From the NCBI RefSeq assembly GCF_000805385.1, contig NZ_JTJW01000009.1, positions 248,001 through 312,000 on the forward strand: a DNA stretch of 64,000 bases, given 5' to 3'. Within the stretch, counting starts at the first letter, position 1. Each line of letters begins with the position of its first letter. The notes below the pieces were generated by a model. The model saw only the letters and a program-made list of their open reading frames with translations. It did no database searches and had not been told where the DNA came from. Positions 1-9,339 of the stretch are shown here, in pieces. Made by a program: the position numbers and the translations under genes. Source of the DNA: Mycolicibacterium setense. GTDB lineage: Bacteria; Actinomycetota; Actinomycetes; Mycobacteriales; Mycobacteriaceae.

Positions 1-1
1 C

Positions 2-1612
2 AGCGTGGGCCCACAATGGAACGCCGCCGCGATCTCCGGCGAATACCTCTCCGCTGCTTCGTTTCTCGGGGTGGCCGGGCTGATCGCGAAGTACGGGGCC
101 GACGCACTGTGGTACCCGGTCGGTTTCACCGCCGGCTACCTGGGCGTCTTGTTGTTCGTGGCGGCTCCCCTGCGCCGCTCCGGTGCCTACACCGTTCCCG
201 ACTTCGCCGAGTTCCGTCTCGGCTCGGTGCGGCTGCGCAAGGTGGCCATGCTCGTCGTCGTGGTGATCTGCCTGTTCTACCTGGCCCCGCAGTACCAGGG
301 GGCCGGACTGGCCCTGAAAACGCTTCTGGGCGTTCCGGTCTGGGTCGGCCCGCTGCTGGTCGCCGCGATCGTCATCACCAATGTGGTGGCCGGTGGCATG
401 CGATCGATCACCTTCGTGCAGGCCTTCCAATACTGGCTCAAGCTCACCGCCGTCGCCGTCCCGGCGCTGGCGCTGCTCGGGTTGTTCGTCAGCGACCGTG
501 GCGAATTGGGCGGCCCACTGCCACCGACCGTGCAGCAGCAGACCACCGTGCAGGTCGAAACAGAAGTGGTGGTCCAGGTCATCGAACCGGCCGGCATCAC
601 CGTGACCGGCGATCTGGACGGACGCCACGTGCAGTCCGCCAGGATCAGCTCGCCGGGGCAGCACACCCTCGGCGCGGGCACCACGCTGACGCTGGCGGCA
701 GGCGCGGCGACACCGGTGGTGGCCGGCACCCCGGGCACCGGCAGTGAGTGGATCGCCTCGGGCGGCGGCCTGGGCGGCGGGCATCCGCGGTATCAGGTGT
801 TGTCCATCATCGTCGCGACGTTCCTGGGCACCATGGGCCTGCCGCATGTGCTGGTCCGCTTCTACACCAACCCCGACGGCAGGGCCGCGCGCCGAACCGC
901 GCTCGCGGTGGTGGCGCTCCTGTCGGTGTTCTACCTGTTCCCGGTTCTGCTCGGCGTGTTCTCCCGGTTGTACGTCCCGCAGCTGTTGATAACCGGAACA
1001 GCCGACGCCGCAGTTCTTTTGGCGCCCGGGGCGGCTGTCGGCGGAATCGGCGGCCAGTTGCTGGCCGCGCTGGTGGCCGCGGGTGCCATAGCGGCGTTCC
1101 TGGCCACCTCCTCGGGCCTGCTGATCAGCGTCGCCGGCGCACTTGCCACCGACGTGCTGCGTGGCCGGGTGCGCGACTTCCGGATCGCCGCGGTGATCGG
1201 CGGGTTGATCCCGATCCCGTTGTCGCTCATGGTCTCCGGCCTGGAGCTGTCACGCAGCGTCGGCTTGGCGTTCGCCGTCGCGGCGTCGACGCTGTGTCCG
1301 CTGCTGGTACTCGGGATCTGGTGGCGCCGCCTGACCGTTGTGGGTGCGGCCTGCGGGCTCGTGGTGGGCGGCTGCCTCTGCGCCGGTGCGGTGCTCGTGG
1401 CGATCAGCGGCGGGGTGGACGACGACGTCCTCGGAGGCTGGCCGGCGGTGATGATCGGCTATCCGGCCGCGGTCAGTGTGCCCATCGCTTTCCTCACCAT
1501 GATCGTGGTCAGTCTGTTCACCCGACCCACCCCCGGCGTCGCGCAGATCTTCGCGCGCATGCACGTCCCCGAGCGCCTCGGCCTGGGTGTCGAACGAGTG
1601 CCCGCAGGCTGA
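2..1612 (+). CDS. Sodium:solute symporter (acetate/propionate-type), 5' end outside window
   Basis: Integral-membrane cation:solute symporter of the SSS family, probably importing a short carboxylate. About 536 residues are visible. By alignment with the paralogue at 2102, roughly 50 N-terminal residues are missing, and the GTG at 5 is an internal valine rather than the start. The SSS signature ISGEYLSAASFLG is near visible residues 10-22 and GLPHVLVRFYTNP near 278-290. About 12 hydrophobic segments are visible. Unusual for the family is a polar, beta-prone stretch of about 100 residues (about 163-262), some 55-60 longer than the same loop in the paralogue. It reads on into the DUF485-actP pair downstream and may be co-regulated with it. 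The family is clear; the substrate is inferred. Confidence 0.85.
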   Translation, partial: SVGPQWNAAAISGEYLSAASFLGVAGLIAKYGADALWYPVGFTAGYLGVLLFVAAPLRRSGAYTVPDFAEFRLGSVRLRKVAMLVVVVICLFYLAPQYQGAGLALKTLLGVPVWVGPLLVAAIVITNVVAGGMRSITFVQAFQYWLKLTAVAVPALALLGLFVSDRGELGGPLPPTVQQQTTVQVETEVVVQVIEPAGITVTGDLDGRHVQSARISSPGQHTLGAGTTLTLAAGAATPVVAGTPGTGSEWIASGGGLGGGHPRYQVLSIIVATFLGTMGLPHVLVRFYTNPDGRAARRTALAVVALLSVFYLFPVLLGVFSRLYVPQLLITGTADAAVLLAPGAAVGGIGGQLLAALVAAGAIAAFLATSSGLLISVAGALATDVLRGRVRDFRIAAVIGGLIPIPLSLMVSGLELSRSVGLAFAVAASTLCPLLVLGIWWRRLTVVGAACGLVVGGCLCAGAVLVAISGGVDDDVLGGWPAVMIGYPAAVSVPIAFLTMIVVSLFTRPTPGVAQIFARMHVPERLGLGVERVPAG

Positions 1613-1757
1613 CCCACCTGCCGCTCAGCCTTCTCTACCGACCGCTCAGCGCAGCGATGGCCGAGTTCGGCGTATCGACTGCGATACCGCTCCTGTGTGA
1701 CCCACCTCTCAATTAGGTTCAGGCGATCCGCTCATAGCCAACTGTCAGGAGCCCTCG

Positions 1758-2102
1758 GTGCCCGAAATCGACTTTCCCGAGAGGGTTGCCCCCACCGGGG
1801 AGCAGTTCCTCGCGACGCAGGCAAGTCCAGAATTCCAGGAATTGCGTACCAGGTTGCGCCGCTTCGTCTTTCCGATGACGGCGTTCTTCCTGGTCTGGTA
1901 CGGCCTCTATGTCGCGCTCGGCGCGTTCGCCCACGACTTCATGGCCATCCGGGTGTTCGGCAACGTCAATGTCGGTCTGCTGATCGGGCTGGGCCAGTTC
2001 CTGACCACGTTCGTGATCACCGGCCTGTACGTGCGCTTCGCCAACAAGGAACTCGACCCGCGGGCCACCGCCATCCGCGAAGAGCTGGAGGGCGAAGTCT
2101 GA
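1758..2102 (+). CDS. DUF485 family small membrane protein (actP partner)
   Basis: A 114-residue inner-membrane protein of the DUF485 (YjcH) family, which typically precedes acetate permease genes; its biochemical role is unknown. It has a polar N-terminus rich in Glu/Arg, then two hydrophobic segments at about 39-60 and 70-92 (FFLVWYGLYVALGAF and LIGLGQFLTTFVITGLYV), and a charged tail. The start is GTG at 1758, preceded by CAGGAG. Its stop overlaps the actP start (TGATG at 2100-2104), so the two are translationally coupled. The 145 bp upstream, back to the first symporter, holds no gene. Confidence 0.88.
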   Translation: MPEIDFPERVAPTGEQFLATQASPEFQELRTRLRRFVFPMTAFFLVWYGLYVALGAFAHDFMAIRVFGNVNVGLLIGLGQFLTTFVITGLYVRFANKELDPRATAIREELEGEV

Positions 2103-3733
2103 TGACCGTCACGACACTCGCCGCCGAAACCGTCGGCAATCCCGTCGCCAACATCGGCATCTTCAGCCTGTTCGTCGTCGTCACGATGATCGTGGTGATC
2201 AAGGCCAGCAAGCGCAACGCCACCGCCGACGAATTCTTCACCGGTGGCCGCGGCTTCTCGGGCCCGCAGAACGGCATCGCGATCGCCGGCGACTACCTGT
2301 CCGCGGCCAGCTTCCTCGGCATCGCCGGGGCCATCGCCGTCTACGGCTACGACGGCTTCCTGTACTCCATCGGCTTCCTGGTGGCCTGGCTGGTGGCGCT
2401 GCTGCTGGTGGCCGAATTGCTGCGCAACACCGGCAAATTCACGATGGCCGACGTCCTGAGCTTCCGACTCAAGCAACGGCCGGTCCGGCTGGCCGCGGCC
2501 ATCTCGACGCTGACGGTATCGCTGTTCTACCTGCTGGCTCAGATGGCCGGGGCCGGCGGCCTGGTCGCCCTGCTGCTCGACGTCAACAGCCGGGTCGGCC
2601 AATCGATCGTGATCGCCGTCGTCGGCATCCTGATGATCGTCTACGTCCTGGTCGGCGGCATGAAGGGCACCACCTGGGTGCAGATCATCAAAGCCGTCCT
2701 GCTGATCGCCGGCGCCGCCCTGATGACCGTGATGGTGCTGAGCAAGTTCGGGCTGAACTTCTCGGAGATTCTCGGCTCGGCGCAGTCGGCCATCTCCGAG
2801 GCCACCACCAAGGGCGTGTCGAGCCGCGACGTCCTGGCACCGGGTGCGCAGTACGGCGGATCACTCACCTCGCAGATCAACTTCATCTCGCTGGCGCTGG
2901 CGCTGGTGCTCGGCACCGCGGGCCTGCCGCACGTGCTGATGCGCTTCTACACCGTACCCACCGCGAAAGAGGCTCGGCGGTCGGTGGTTTGGGCGATCGC
3001 GCTGATCGGCGCCTTCTACCTGTTCACCTTGGTGCTCGGTTACGGCGCGGCCGCACTGGTCGGCCCCGACCGGATCCTGGGAGCGGCCGGCGGCGTGAAC
3101 TCCGCGGCCCCGCTGCTGGCGTTCGAGCTCGGCGGGGTGATCCTGCTCGGAGTCATCTCCGCGGTGGCATTCGCGACGATCCTGGCGGTAGTAGCCGGCC
3201 TGACCATCACCGCGTCGGCGTCCTTCGCCCACGACGTCTACGCGTCAGTGCTCAAGTCGCACAAGGTCACCGAGGCGGAGCAGGTGAAGGTCTCCCGGAT
3301 CACCGCCGTCGTGCTGGGGGTGTTCGCGATCGGGCTGGGCATCCTGGCCAACGGCCAGAACGTGGCATTCCTGGTCGCCCTGGCGTTCGCTGTGGCCGCC
3401 GCGGCCAACCTGCCGACGATCCTGTACTCGCTGTACTGGAAGCGGTTCAACACCCGCGGCGCGTTGTGGAGCATGTACGGCGGCCTGATCTCGACCATCG
3501 TGCTGATCGTGTTCTCCCCCGCGGTGTCGGGCAGCGCGACCGCAATGATCCCGGGCGCGGACTTCGCCTGGTTCCCATTGGCCAACCCGGGCATCGTGTC
3601 CATCCCGCTGGCGTTCGCGCTCGGCATCATCGGCACGCTCACCTCGCCCGACACCGGGGACGCTGAGCTCAACGCCGAGATGGAAGTGCGGTCGCTGACG
3701 GGGGTGGGCGCCGAGAAGGCGGTCAGCCACTAG
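2102..3733 (+). CDS. actP: Cation/acetate symporter
   Basis: A 543-residue SSS-family permease, about the length of E. coli ActP (549), predicted to import acetate or related short carboxylates with a cation. The ATG at 2102 was chosen over longer in-frame extensions because it overlaps the DUF485 stop and gives the usual N-terminus (first membrane segment near residue 20). The conserved FFTGGRGFSGPQNGIA lies at about 45-60, IAGDYLSAASFLG at 61-73 and GLPHVLMRFYT at 274-284. About 13 membrane segments are visible. It is paralogous to the upstream symporter but lacks its long extracellular insertion. A strong hairpin follows the stop within 10 nt. The family is certain; acetate specificity is inferred from the DUF485 partner and similarity. 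Confidence 0.88.
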   Translation: MTVTTLAAETVGNPVANIGIFSLFVVVTMIVVIKASKRNATADEFFTGGRGFSGPQNGIAIAGDYLSAASFLGIAGAIAVYGYDGFLYSIGFLVAWLVALLLVAELLRNTGKFTMADVLSFRLKQRPVRLAAAISTLTVSLFYLLAQMAGAGGLVALLLDVNSRVGQSIVIAVVGILMIVYVLVGGMKGTTWVQIIKAVLLIAGAALMTVMVLSKFGLNFSEILGSAQSAISEATTKGVSSRDVLAPGAQYGGSLTSQINFISLALALVLGTAGLPHVLMRFYTVPTAKEARRSVVWAIALIGAFYLFTLVLGYGAAALVGPDRILGAAGGVNSAAPLLAFELGGVILLGVISAVAFATILAVVAGLTITASASFAHDVYASVLKSHKVTEAEQVKVSRITAVVLGVFAIGLGILANGQNVAFLVALAFAVAAAANLPTILYSLYWKRFNTRGALWSMYGGLISTIVLIVFSPAVSGSATAMIPGADFAWFPLANPGIVSIPLAFALGIIGTLTSPDTGDAELNAEMEVRSLTGVGAEKAVSH

Positions 3734-3739
3734 CTTCCC

Positions 3740-3809
3740 CTTCGCCGAAACGGCATTCCGGCAGAGAACCTGCGAGTAGCAGCCTGCTGGAATGCCGTTT
3801 CGGCGGAAG
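3740..3809. terminator. Long hairpin after actP, probable terminator
   Basis: Two near-perfect arms of about 25 nt, 3740-3764 and 3784-3809, are separated by a 19-nt loop. The core CGCCGAAACGGCATTCC pairs with GGAATGCCGTTTCGGCG. There is no U-tract after it, as is common for mycobacterial terminators. It sits 7 nt after the actP stop and about 55 nt before the next start on the same strand. Confidence 0.65.
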
Positions 3810-3862
3810 TTGAGTGCTTCTACCTAGGGATTACGCGGCCGCGGGGCCTTAGCGTTTCTGCC

Positions 3863-5203
3863 ATGACCCTTGCTGCTGACCCAGCTGCCGAGAAAGCCCC
3901 TGCGAAGGGCCTGTTCCCGTCCCCTGCCGAGGTCGAGGCCCAGACCCCTGCCGACCGGGACCGGGCCATCGACGTCATCCGCATCGTCTCGCTGGTCGGT
4001 GTGGTGTTCGGCCACACCGTCATGGCCACCAGCACCATCCGCGACGACGTGTTCATCTGGAGCAACCTGCTCACGGCGTCCACTGTCTTCCAGGCGCTCA
4101 CCTGGGTGTTCCAGATCATGCCGTTGTTCTTCTTCGCCGGGGTGGCCGCGTCGGTGCAGTCCTGGCAACCGGGTGCTTCCTGGGGCGGCTGGCTGCTCAA
4201 GCGCTGCACGCGGCTGTACCGCCCGGTGTTCTACTACCTGGCCTTCTGGACCGTGGCGCTTGTGATGTTGCGGTTCGTGCTGCCGGTCCATGTGTATGAA
4301 CCGATCGCCGGGATCTCCATCCAGCTGCTGTGGTTCCTCGGCGCGTATGTCCTCGTGTTGGCGGCGGTGCCGCTGCTGGCTCGCATCACCACGACCGCAC
4401 AAATGGCCGGCGCGATCGTCGGCACCTACGCCGTCATCGCCGTCGTCGACATCGTCCGCATCAATGTCGACGGCTACGCCGCGCTCGGCTATCTCAACAC
4501 CGTGGTGTGGTTGATTCCCGGTGTGTTCGGCGTGGCCTACCGCCGCCGGCTGCTCTCGAGCGCCGCCGCCCTCAAGGTCGGCGTCGGGATGCTCCTCGTC
4601 AACCTGGGACTGCTGTACTTCGGCCCGTATGAGCTGAGCCTGGTCGGCATCGAGACCCAGCACCTGAAGAACATGACTCCGCCGTCGCTGCTCCTCGCCG
4701 GGCACGCAATCATGATGTGCGCGTTCGCGATTGCCGCCGCCCCGGCCATCAACCGGTGGGCACGGAGGCCGCGGGTGTGGTGGCTGACCGCGATCGGTAA
4801 CTCCGGCGCGATGACGCTGTACCTGTGGCACATGCCGCTGCTGCTCGGCCTGCATCTGGTGTTCGATTATCTCGGTCTGGACCGCTATGACCCGTCCGCG
4901 CCCGGCTTCCTGGCGCTGTCGGTGCTGCAACTGGCGTTGATGGCCGGCCTGGTCGCGATCGCGTTCATCGCGCTGCGGCCCTTGGAGAACAACCCGCTGC
5001 CGCTGTGGGACGGCGGCACGGCCGGCACCGGGATGCATAGCACTGCCGTGGGTTTATTGCTCTGTGTGGCCGGTGCGGCCACGCTGACCTCGGTGGCCTG
5101 GGGTCTGAAGGATCAGGGTGTGTACTGCGTGGCTGTCATGCTCGCGGCGCTCGTCGCAGCCCGCGCGCTGGCGTCTACGCGGCGGATCACTGCTCAATAC
5201 TGA
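3863..5203 (+). CDS. Acyltransferase family 3 membrane protein
   Basis: A 446-residue polytopic membrane protein of the acyltransferase-3 (OafA/NodX-like) family, which transfers acyl groups from the cytosol to cell-surface glycans or lipids. The N-terminal DRDRAIDVIRIVSLVGVVFGHTV (about 32-54) carries the family's conserved Arg and His. About ten hydrophobic segments follow, including FFFAGVAASVQSW and the YLWHMPLLLGLHL segment near 322-334. The start is ATG at 3863, 53 nt after the actP terminator, so it is probably its own transcription unit. Its stop codon lies in the loop of the hairpin element at 5178-5218. The acceptor substrate cannot be read from the sequence. Confidence 0.82.
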   Translation: MTLAADPAAEKAPAKGLFPSPAEVEAQTPADRDRAIDVIRIVSLVGVVFGHTVMATSTIRDDVFIWSNLLTASTVFQALTWVFQIMPLFFFAGVAASVQSWQPGASWGGWLLKRCTRLYRPVFYYLAFWTVALVMLRFVLPVHVYEPIAGISIQLLWFLGAYVLVLAAVPLLARITTTAQMAGAIVGTYAVIAVVDIVRINVDGYAALGYLNTVVWLIPGVFGVAYRRRLLSSAAALKVGVGMLLVNLGLLYFGPYELSLVGIETQHLKNMTPPSLLLAGHAIMMCAFAIAAAPAINRWARRPRVWWLTAIGNSGAMTLYLWHMPLLLGLHLVFDYLGLDRYDPSAPGFLALSVLQLALMAGLVAIAFIALRPLENNPLPLWDGGTAGTGMHSTAVGLLLCVAGAATLTSVAWGLKDQGVYCVAVMLAALVAARALASTRRITAQY

Positions 5204-5218
5204 CTGCGATCCGCCGCG
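5178..5218. repeat. Hairpin repeat element, copy 1
   Basis: An 11-bp perfect stem (CGCGGCGGATC at 5178-5188, complement at 5208-5218) encloses a 19-nt loop ACTGCTCAATACTGACTGC. The same loop with one change, but a different stem, recurs at 6242-6280. It overlaps the acyltransferase stop codon and lies between that gene and the convergent AbiEi/DUF559 gene. Confidence 0.7.
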
Positions 5219-5235
5219 CTGATGACGGTGCATGC

Positions 5236-6171
5236 CTATGCAGCCCGGTCGAGCCGAGTGAACTCGCACCCCGGCCCGCACGGGTGGCCGGATACGGCGA
5301 TCCCGTGCCGCTGCAGCACCAGCGCGATCTTGGCTGCGGTCTGGCACGGCCGGTCGAAGACTTGCCCGTAGGAGAGTCTGACGGTTGACCGGCCGTCGAC
5401 GGCGGCGTCGAGATCCCGCTCGAAGTCCGCATCCCGCCCCGTTGCCGAATCGTGAAACACCCGCCCGTCGAGTTCGACGACAAGCCGCTCGCCGTATTCG
5501 GCGTCGCGATAGCAGACACCGACAGATGACGCCGATCGTTTCTGTCGGATGGCGCGGGGTAGACCGTGCGGCCGCTCGACGCGAACGAGATAGCCATGCT
5601 CAAGGACCGAGCAGGTGCCGTCGGCGATATCGACCAATACCGCGCGTAACCACCGTCGACGGCGAACCCGCCCACGATCGTCAAGGGTGTGCAGGAGCCG
5701 TCGCGCGGTGGTGCGTCGCGATTGGCAGGCGTTGGCCAGGACCGCGATGGCATCGAGTTCGGACTTGGCCTGGCAAGCGACGTCGAGCGCGGCTTCCTCG
5801 TAACGCATCCGTGGTGGGCTGACGTTCCACAGCACGCGTTCGTCAAGATGCGCGACCCGGTGAATGCGGACTCCAGCCGGCTCAGCCAACATCGACCGTT
5901 GTCGCGCGACGGCGACATGGATGGGCAACGTGTCAGGTTTGAGGGCCGATTCAAAGCACAGCGCCGCCGGAGCCGCGTAAAGCACTGCCGCCCAGGCACG
6001 TTGCGACCAGGTCAGCGGTCCGGTGTGGTCGACATACACCCCCGCGTGGACCCGCGCCCACTCGTTGCGTCTCAGCAACCGCCGAATCTCATGCTCAGCC
6101 AGACCAGCGGCCAACGCCTGCCCGCGCGAGATGACCCCGTCCTGCTGCCCAAGCACATCGTCGACGTCCAT
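5236..6171 (-). CDS. AbiEi-like N-terminal domain plus DUF559 (Vsr-like) protein
   Basis: A 311-residue protein common in actinobacteria. The N-terminal 1-55 (VLGQQDGVISRGQAL, EHEIRRLLRRNEWARVHAGVYV) resembles the winged-helix domain of AbiEi type IV antitoxins. The C-terminal 100 residues resemble DUF559/Vsr-like nuclease folds, with VVELDGRVFHDS and a following FERDLDAA helix. The ATG at 6171 (MDVDDVLGQQDG) is preferred to an in-frame ATG 69 nt upstream because it matches the usual N-terminus. No AbiEii-like nucleotidyltransferase toxin is adjacent, so calling it a toxin-antitoxin system is not justified. It is flanked on both sides by copies of a hairpin repeat, which hints at insertion as a unit. 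A nuclease or defence role is inference. Confidence 0.7.
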   Translation of the reverse strand: MDVDDVLGQQDGVISRGQALAAGLAEHEIRRLLRRNEWARVHAGVYVDHTGPLTWSQRAWAAVLYAAPAALCFESALKPDTLPIHVAVARQRSMLAEPAGVRIHRVAHLDERVLWNVSPPRMRYEEAALDVACQAKSELDAIAVLANACQSRRTTARRLLHTLDDRGRVRRRRWLRAVLVDIADGTCSVLEHGYLVRVERPHGLPRAIRQKRSASSVGVCYRDAEYGERLVVELDGRVFHDSATGRDADFERDLDAAVDGRSTVRLSYGQVFDRPCQTAAKIALVLQRHGIAVSGHPCGPGCEFTRLDRAA

Positions 6172-6241
6172 CGAGTCGATACTCGTTGATCGGCGCGGCA
6201 GCGACCAGACGCATTTCGGGGAGCTGTGGATAACCGTCAAC

Positions 6242-6280
6242 GCGGCGAATTACTGCTCGATACTGACTGCTATTCGCCGC
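6242..6280. repeat. Hairpin repeat element, copy 2
   Basis: A 9-bp perfect stem (GCGGCGAAT at 6242-6250, ATTCGCCGC at 6272-6280) encloses a loop containing ACTGCTCGATACTGACTGC, one base different from copy 1 at 5189-5207. The stem differs from copy 1 (GAAT instead of GGATC) but stays paired, so the fold is conserved. It lies between the AbiEi/DUF559 start and the end of the DUF5302 gene. Confidence 0.7.
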
Positions 6281-6296
6281 CTTGATGGATCGCGGG

Positions 6297-6467
6297 CTAG
6301 CCGCTCTTGCGCCGGAACTCGCGCCGGTTCTCCACCGGCCCGTGCGCCCGCGGCTGCTTACGGCCGCCGTCCGCGTGCGATGCGCCTCCGGCCGACTGCG
6401 CCTTCTTGCGTTCCAGCGCCTCCCGGAATTTGCGCTTGTTGTCGTCTTCGGGAGTCTCGTCAGCCAT
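6297..6467 (-). CDS. DUF5302 family small protein
   Basis: A 56-residue, highly charged protein matching the DUF5302 pattern widespread in mycobacteria and relatives. It opens with an acidic N-terminus (MADETPEDDN), then KRKFREALERKKAQ, a Gly/Ser/His-rich middle and the conserved end HGPVENRREFRRKSG. It has no signal peptide or membrane segment, and its function is unknown. The start ATG at 6467 is unambiguous. The next gene upstream on this strand (PPOX) ends 42 nt away. Confidence 0.82.
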   Translation of the reverse strand: MADETPEDDNKRKFREALERKKAQSAGGASHADGGRKQPRAHGPVENRREFRRKSG

Positions 6468-6509
6468 ATGCCGCAGCGTAGCCTGCCGATGACACCGCCG
6501 TCATGCTCT

Positions 6510-7815
<1,306 letters not shown>

Positions 7816-7836
7816 CCGGCCGGATTCTGTAACGAC

Positions 7837-8802
7837 ATGCCACTGCTCGACCGCCGCCTGACGACGGTTCTCGTCACGCTGCTGATCGCCGGGGTGACTT
7901 CCTCATGCGCGGCGGGGACACCCACGGAACGGCGGACCGCTCAGATCGAGGTGGTGCCCGAGGTACTCAGCGAGCCCAAGATCAGCGTCACCCGCTTCCA
8001 CTACCTGCCTCAGCTTCCCAAGGACCGGTACCCCGACCAGAACTGGGCCGATCTGTATCTGCCTGCCGGTACTCACGCGTTCAATTCGGTCCCGCTCGTC
8101 GTCCTCATCCACGGCGGCGGCTGGAAGAGCACGATGGGCGCCGGCGTGTTCGACGGCCTGGCCCGGGAGCTGACCAGCCGCGGCATGGCCGTCTACAACA
8201 TCGAGTACCGCCGAGTCGGATCGGGCGGCGGGTGGCCGACCACTTTCGCCGATGTGGCCCGCGCCATGGACTACGTCGCCGAGATGAACCTGCAGTACCC
8301 GCAGCTGGCCATCGACGATGCGCTTGTGGTCGGCCACAGTGCGGGAGCCCAGTTGGCGGTGTGGGCCAGCACCCGCCACGACCTGCACGGTGACGAAGTC
8401 GGATCGCGGCCGCTGTTCCGGCCGACGAGGGTCATCTCGCTGGCCGGACCGCTGGACATGGTCTACGCCGCCAACCACGGCGACAAGCACATCGTCGCCG
8501 TGCTCGGCGGCAGCCCCGCAGAGGTGCCGCAGCGCTATACCTCGGTGGACCCGATCCAGAACCTCGACCCGAGGGTGCCGGTGATCGCGGTCCACGGAAC
8601 ACTCGATACCGTTGTGGCCCCGGCCAATTCGCAGCGCTATGCCGCTGCCTTGAAGAAGCGTGGCGGCCGGGCCGCCGTCGAGCTGCTGCCCGGCGAGAAC
8701 CACACGTCGATCGTGTCGACCCGCTCCCCCGGGTTCCGGCGGGTGTTGCGCCTCATCACCGCCACCTCCGACGCCGAATTGGACCAATTGCCGGTGAAGT
8801 GA
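7837..8802 (+). CDS. Exported alpha/beta-hydrolase (esterase/lipase-like), possible lipoprotein
   Basis: A 321-residue serine hydrolase. The N-terminus has two arginines, a hydrophobic core (TTVLVTLLIAG) and VTSSCA, so a signal peptide is likely. Cys26 could be lipidated, although the -3 Thr makes the lipobox weak. The catalytic layout is VLIHGGGWKS (oxyanion loop, about 88-97), GHSAGAQ (nucleophile Ser near 169) and late AVHGTLDTVV and GENHTS supplying Asp and His. This HGGG plus GHSAG pattern is that of the esterase/kynurenine-formamidase-like group. It lies 21 nt after the methyltransferase and may share its transcript. Substrate unknown. Confidence 0.82.
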   Translation: MPLLDRRLTTVLVTLLIAGVTSSCAAGTPTERRTAQIEVVPEVLSEPKISVTRFHYLPQLPKDRYPDQNWADLYLPAGTHAFNSVPLVVLIHGGGWKSTMGAGVFDGLARELTSRGMAVYNIEYRRVGSGGGWPTTFADVARAMDYVAEMNLQYPQLAIDDALVVGHSAGAQLAVWASTRHDLHGDEVGSRPLFRPTRVISLAGPLDMVYAANHGDKHIVAVLGGSPAEVPQRYTSVDPIQNLDPRVPVIAVHGTLDTVVAPANSQRYAAALKKRGGRAAVELLPGENHTSIVSTRSPGFRRVLRLITATSDAELDQLPVK

Positions 8803-8807
8803 CTGGT

Positions 8808-8813
8808 TAGGCT
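8808..8813 (+). promoter_or_regulatory. Leaderless -10 box for DUF1697 gene
   Basis: TAGGCT ends 6 nt before the GTG at 8820, fitting a TANNNT -10 element whose transcript starts at the GTG. No Shine-Dalgarno sequence is present, which supports leaderless expression. Confidence 0.45.
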
Positions 8814-8819
8814 GAGGCC

Positions 8820-9335
8820 GTGACTCGCTACATCGCGTTCCTGCGCGGCGTCAACGTCGGAGGCGTCAACCTCAAGATGGCCGAGGTGGTCAAGGCCATG
8901 GAAGCGGCCGGGTTCACCGAGGTTCGAACCGTGCTGGCGAGCGGAAATGTCTTGCTGGACAGCGCTTCCACTGCCGCGAAGGTCCGCACCACGGCCGAGC
9001 GCGCCCTGCGGGACGCCTTCGGCTACGAGGCCTGGGCGCTGGTGTATGACCTGGCCACGCTGCAGAAGATCTCGGAGAAATACCCGTTCGAACGTGAAGT
9101 CCCCGATCACCACTCGTACGTCACGTTTGTCAGCGACGCCGAGATACTCGATGAGCTGGCGGGCCTGCCCCCGGGCCACGGCGAGAAGGTGCAGCGCGGT
9201 GACGGGGTGCTCTATTGGCAGGTACCGCGCGCCACCACGCTGGACAGCACGATCGGCAAGACCATGGGCAAGAAGCGCTACAAGTCATCGACGACGACGC
9301 GAAACCTGCGCACGCTGGACAAGGTGTTGCGCTGA
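8820..9335 (+). CDS. DUF1697 family protein
   Basis: A 171-residue cytosolic protein of the DUF1697 family, whose function is unknown. The N-terminus YIAFLRGVNVGGVNLKMAEV (about 3-22) and TVLASGNVLLDS (about 38-49) are the family hallmarks. A conserved C-terminal part (TLDSTIGKTMGKKRYKSSTTRN-like, about 140-163) follows. The start GTG at 8820 lies 17 nt after the esterase stop and is preceded by a -10-like box rather than a ribosome site. Its 3' end faces that of the hydroxypyruvate isomerase gene with a 4-bp gap. Confidence 0.85.
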   Translation: MTRYIAFLRGVNVGGVNLKMAEVVKAMEAAGFTEVRTVLASGNVLLDSASTAAKVRTTAERALRDAFGYEAWALVYDLATLQKISEKYPFEREVPDHHSYVTFVSDAEILDELAGLPPGHGEKVQRGDGVLYWQVPRATTLDSTIGKTMGKKRYKSSTTTRNLRTLDKVLR

Positions 9336-9339
9336 GTCG

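Noticed and set aside
3824-5038. A 404-codon minus-strand frame opposite the acyltransferase
   Set aside because: Shadow; rich in His/Gln/Arg and lacking membrane or catalytic motifs.
5236-6171. Type IV toxin-antitoxin or abortive-infection system
   Set aside because: Only an AbiEi-like N-terminal domain is visible and no AbiEii-type partner gene is adjacent on either side.
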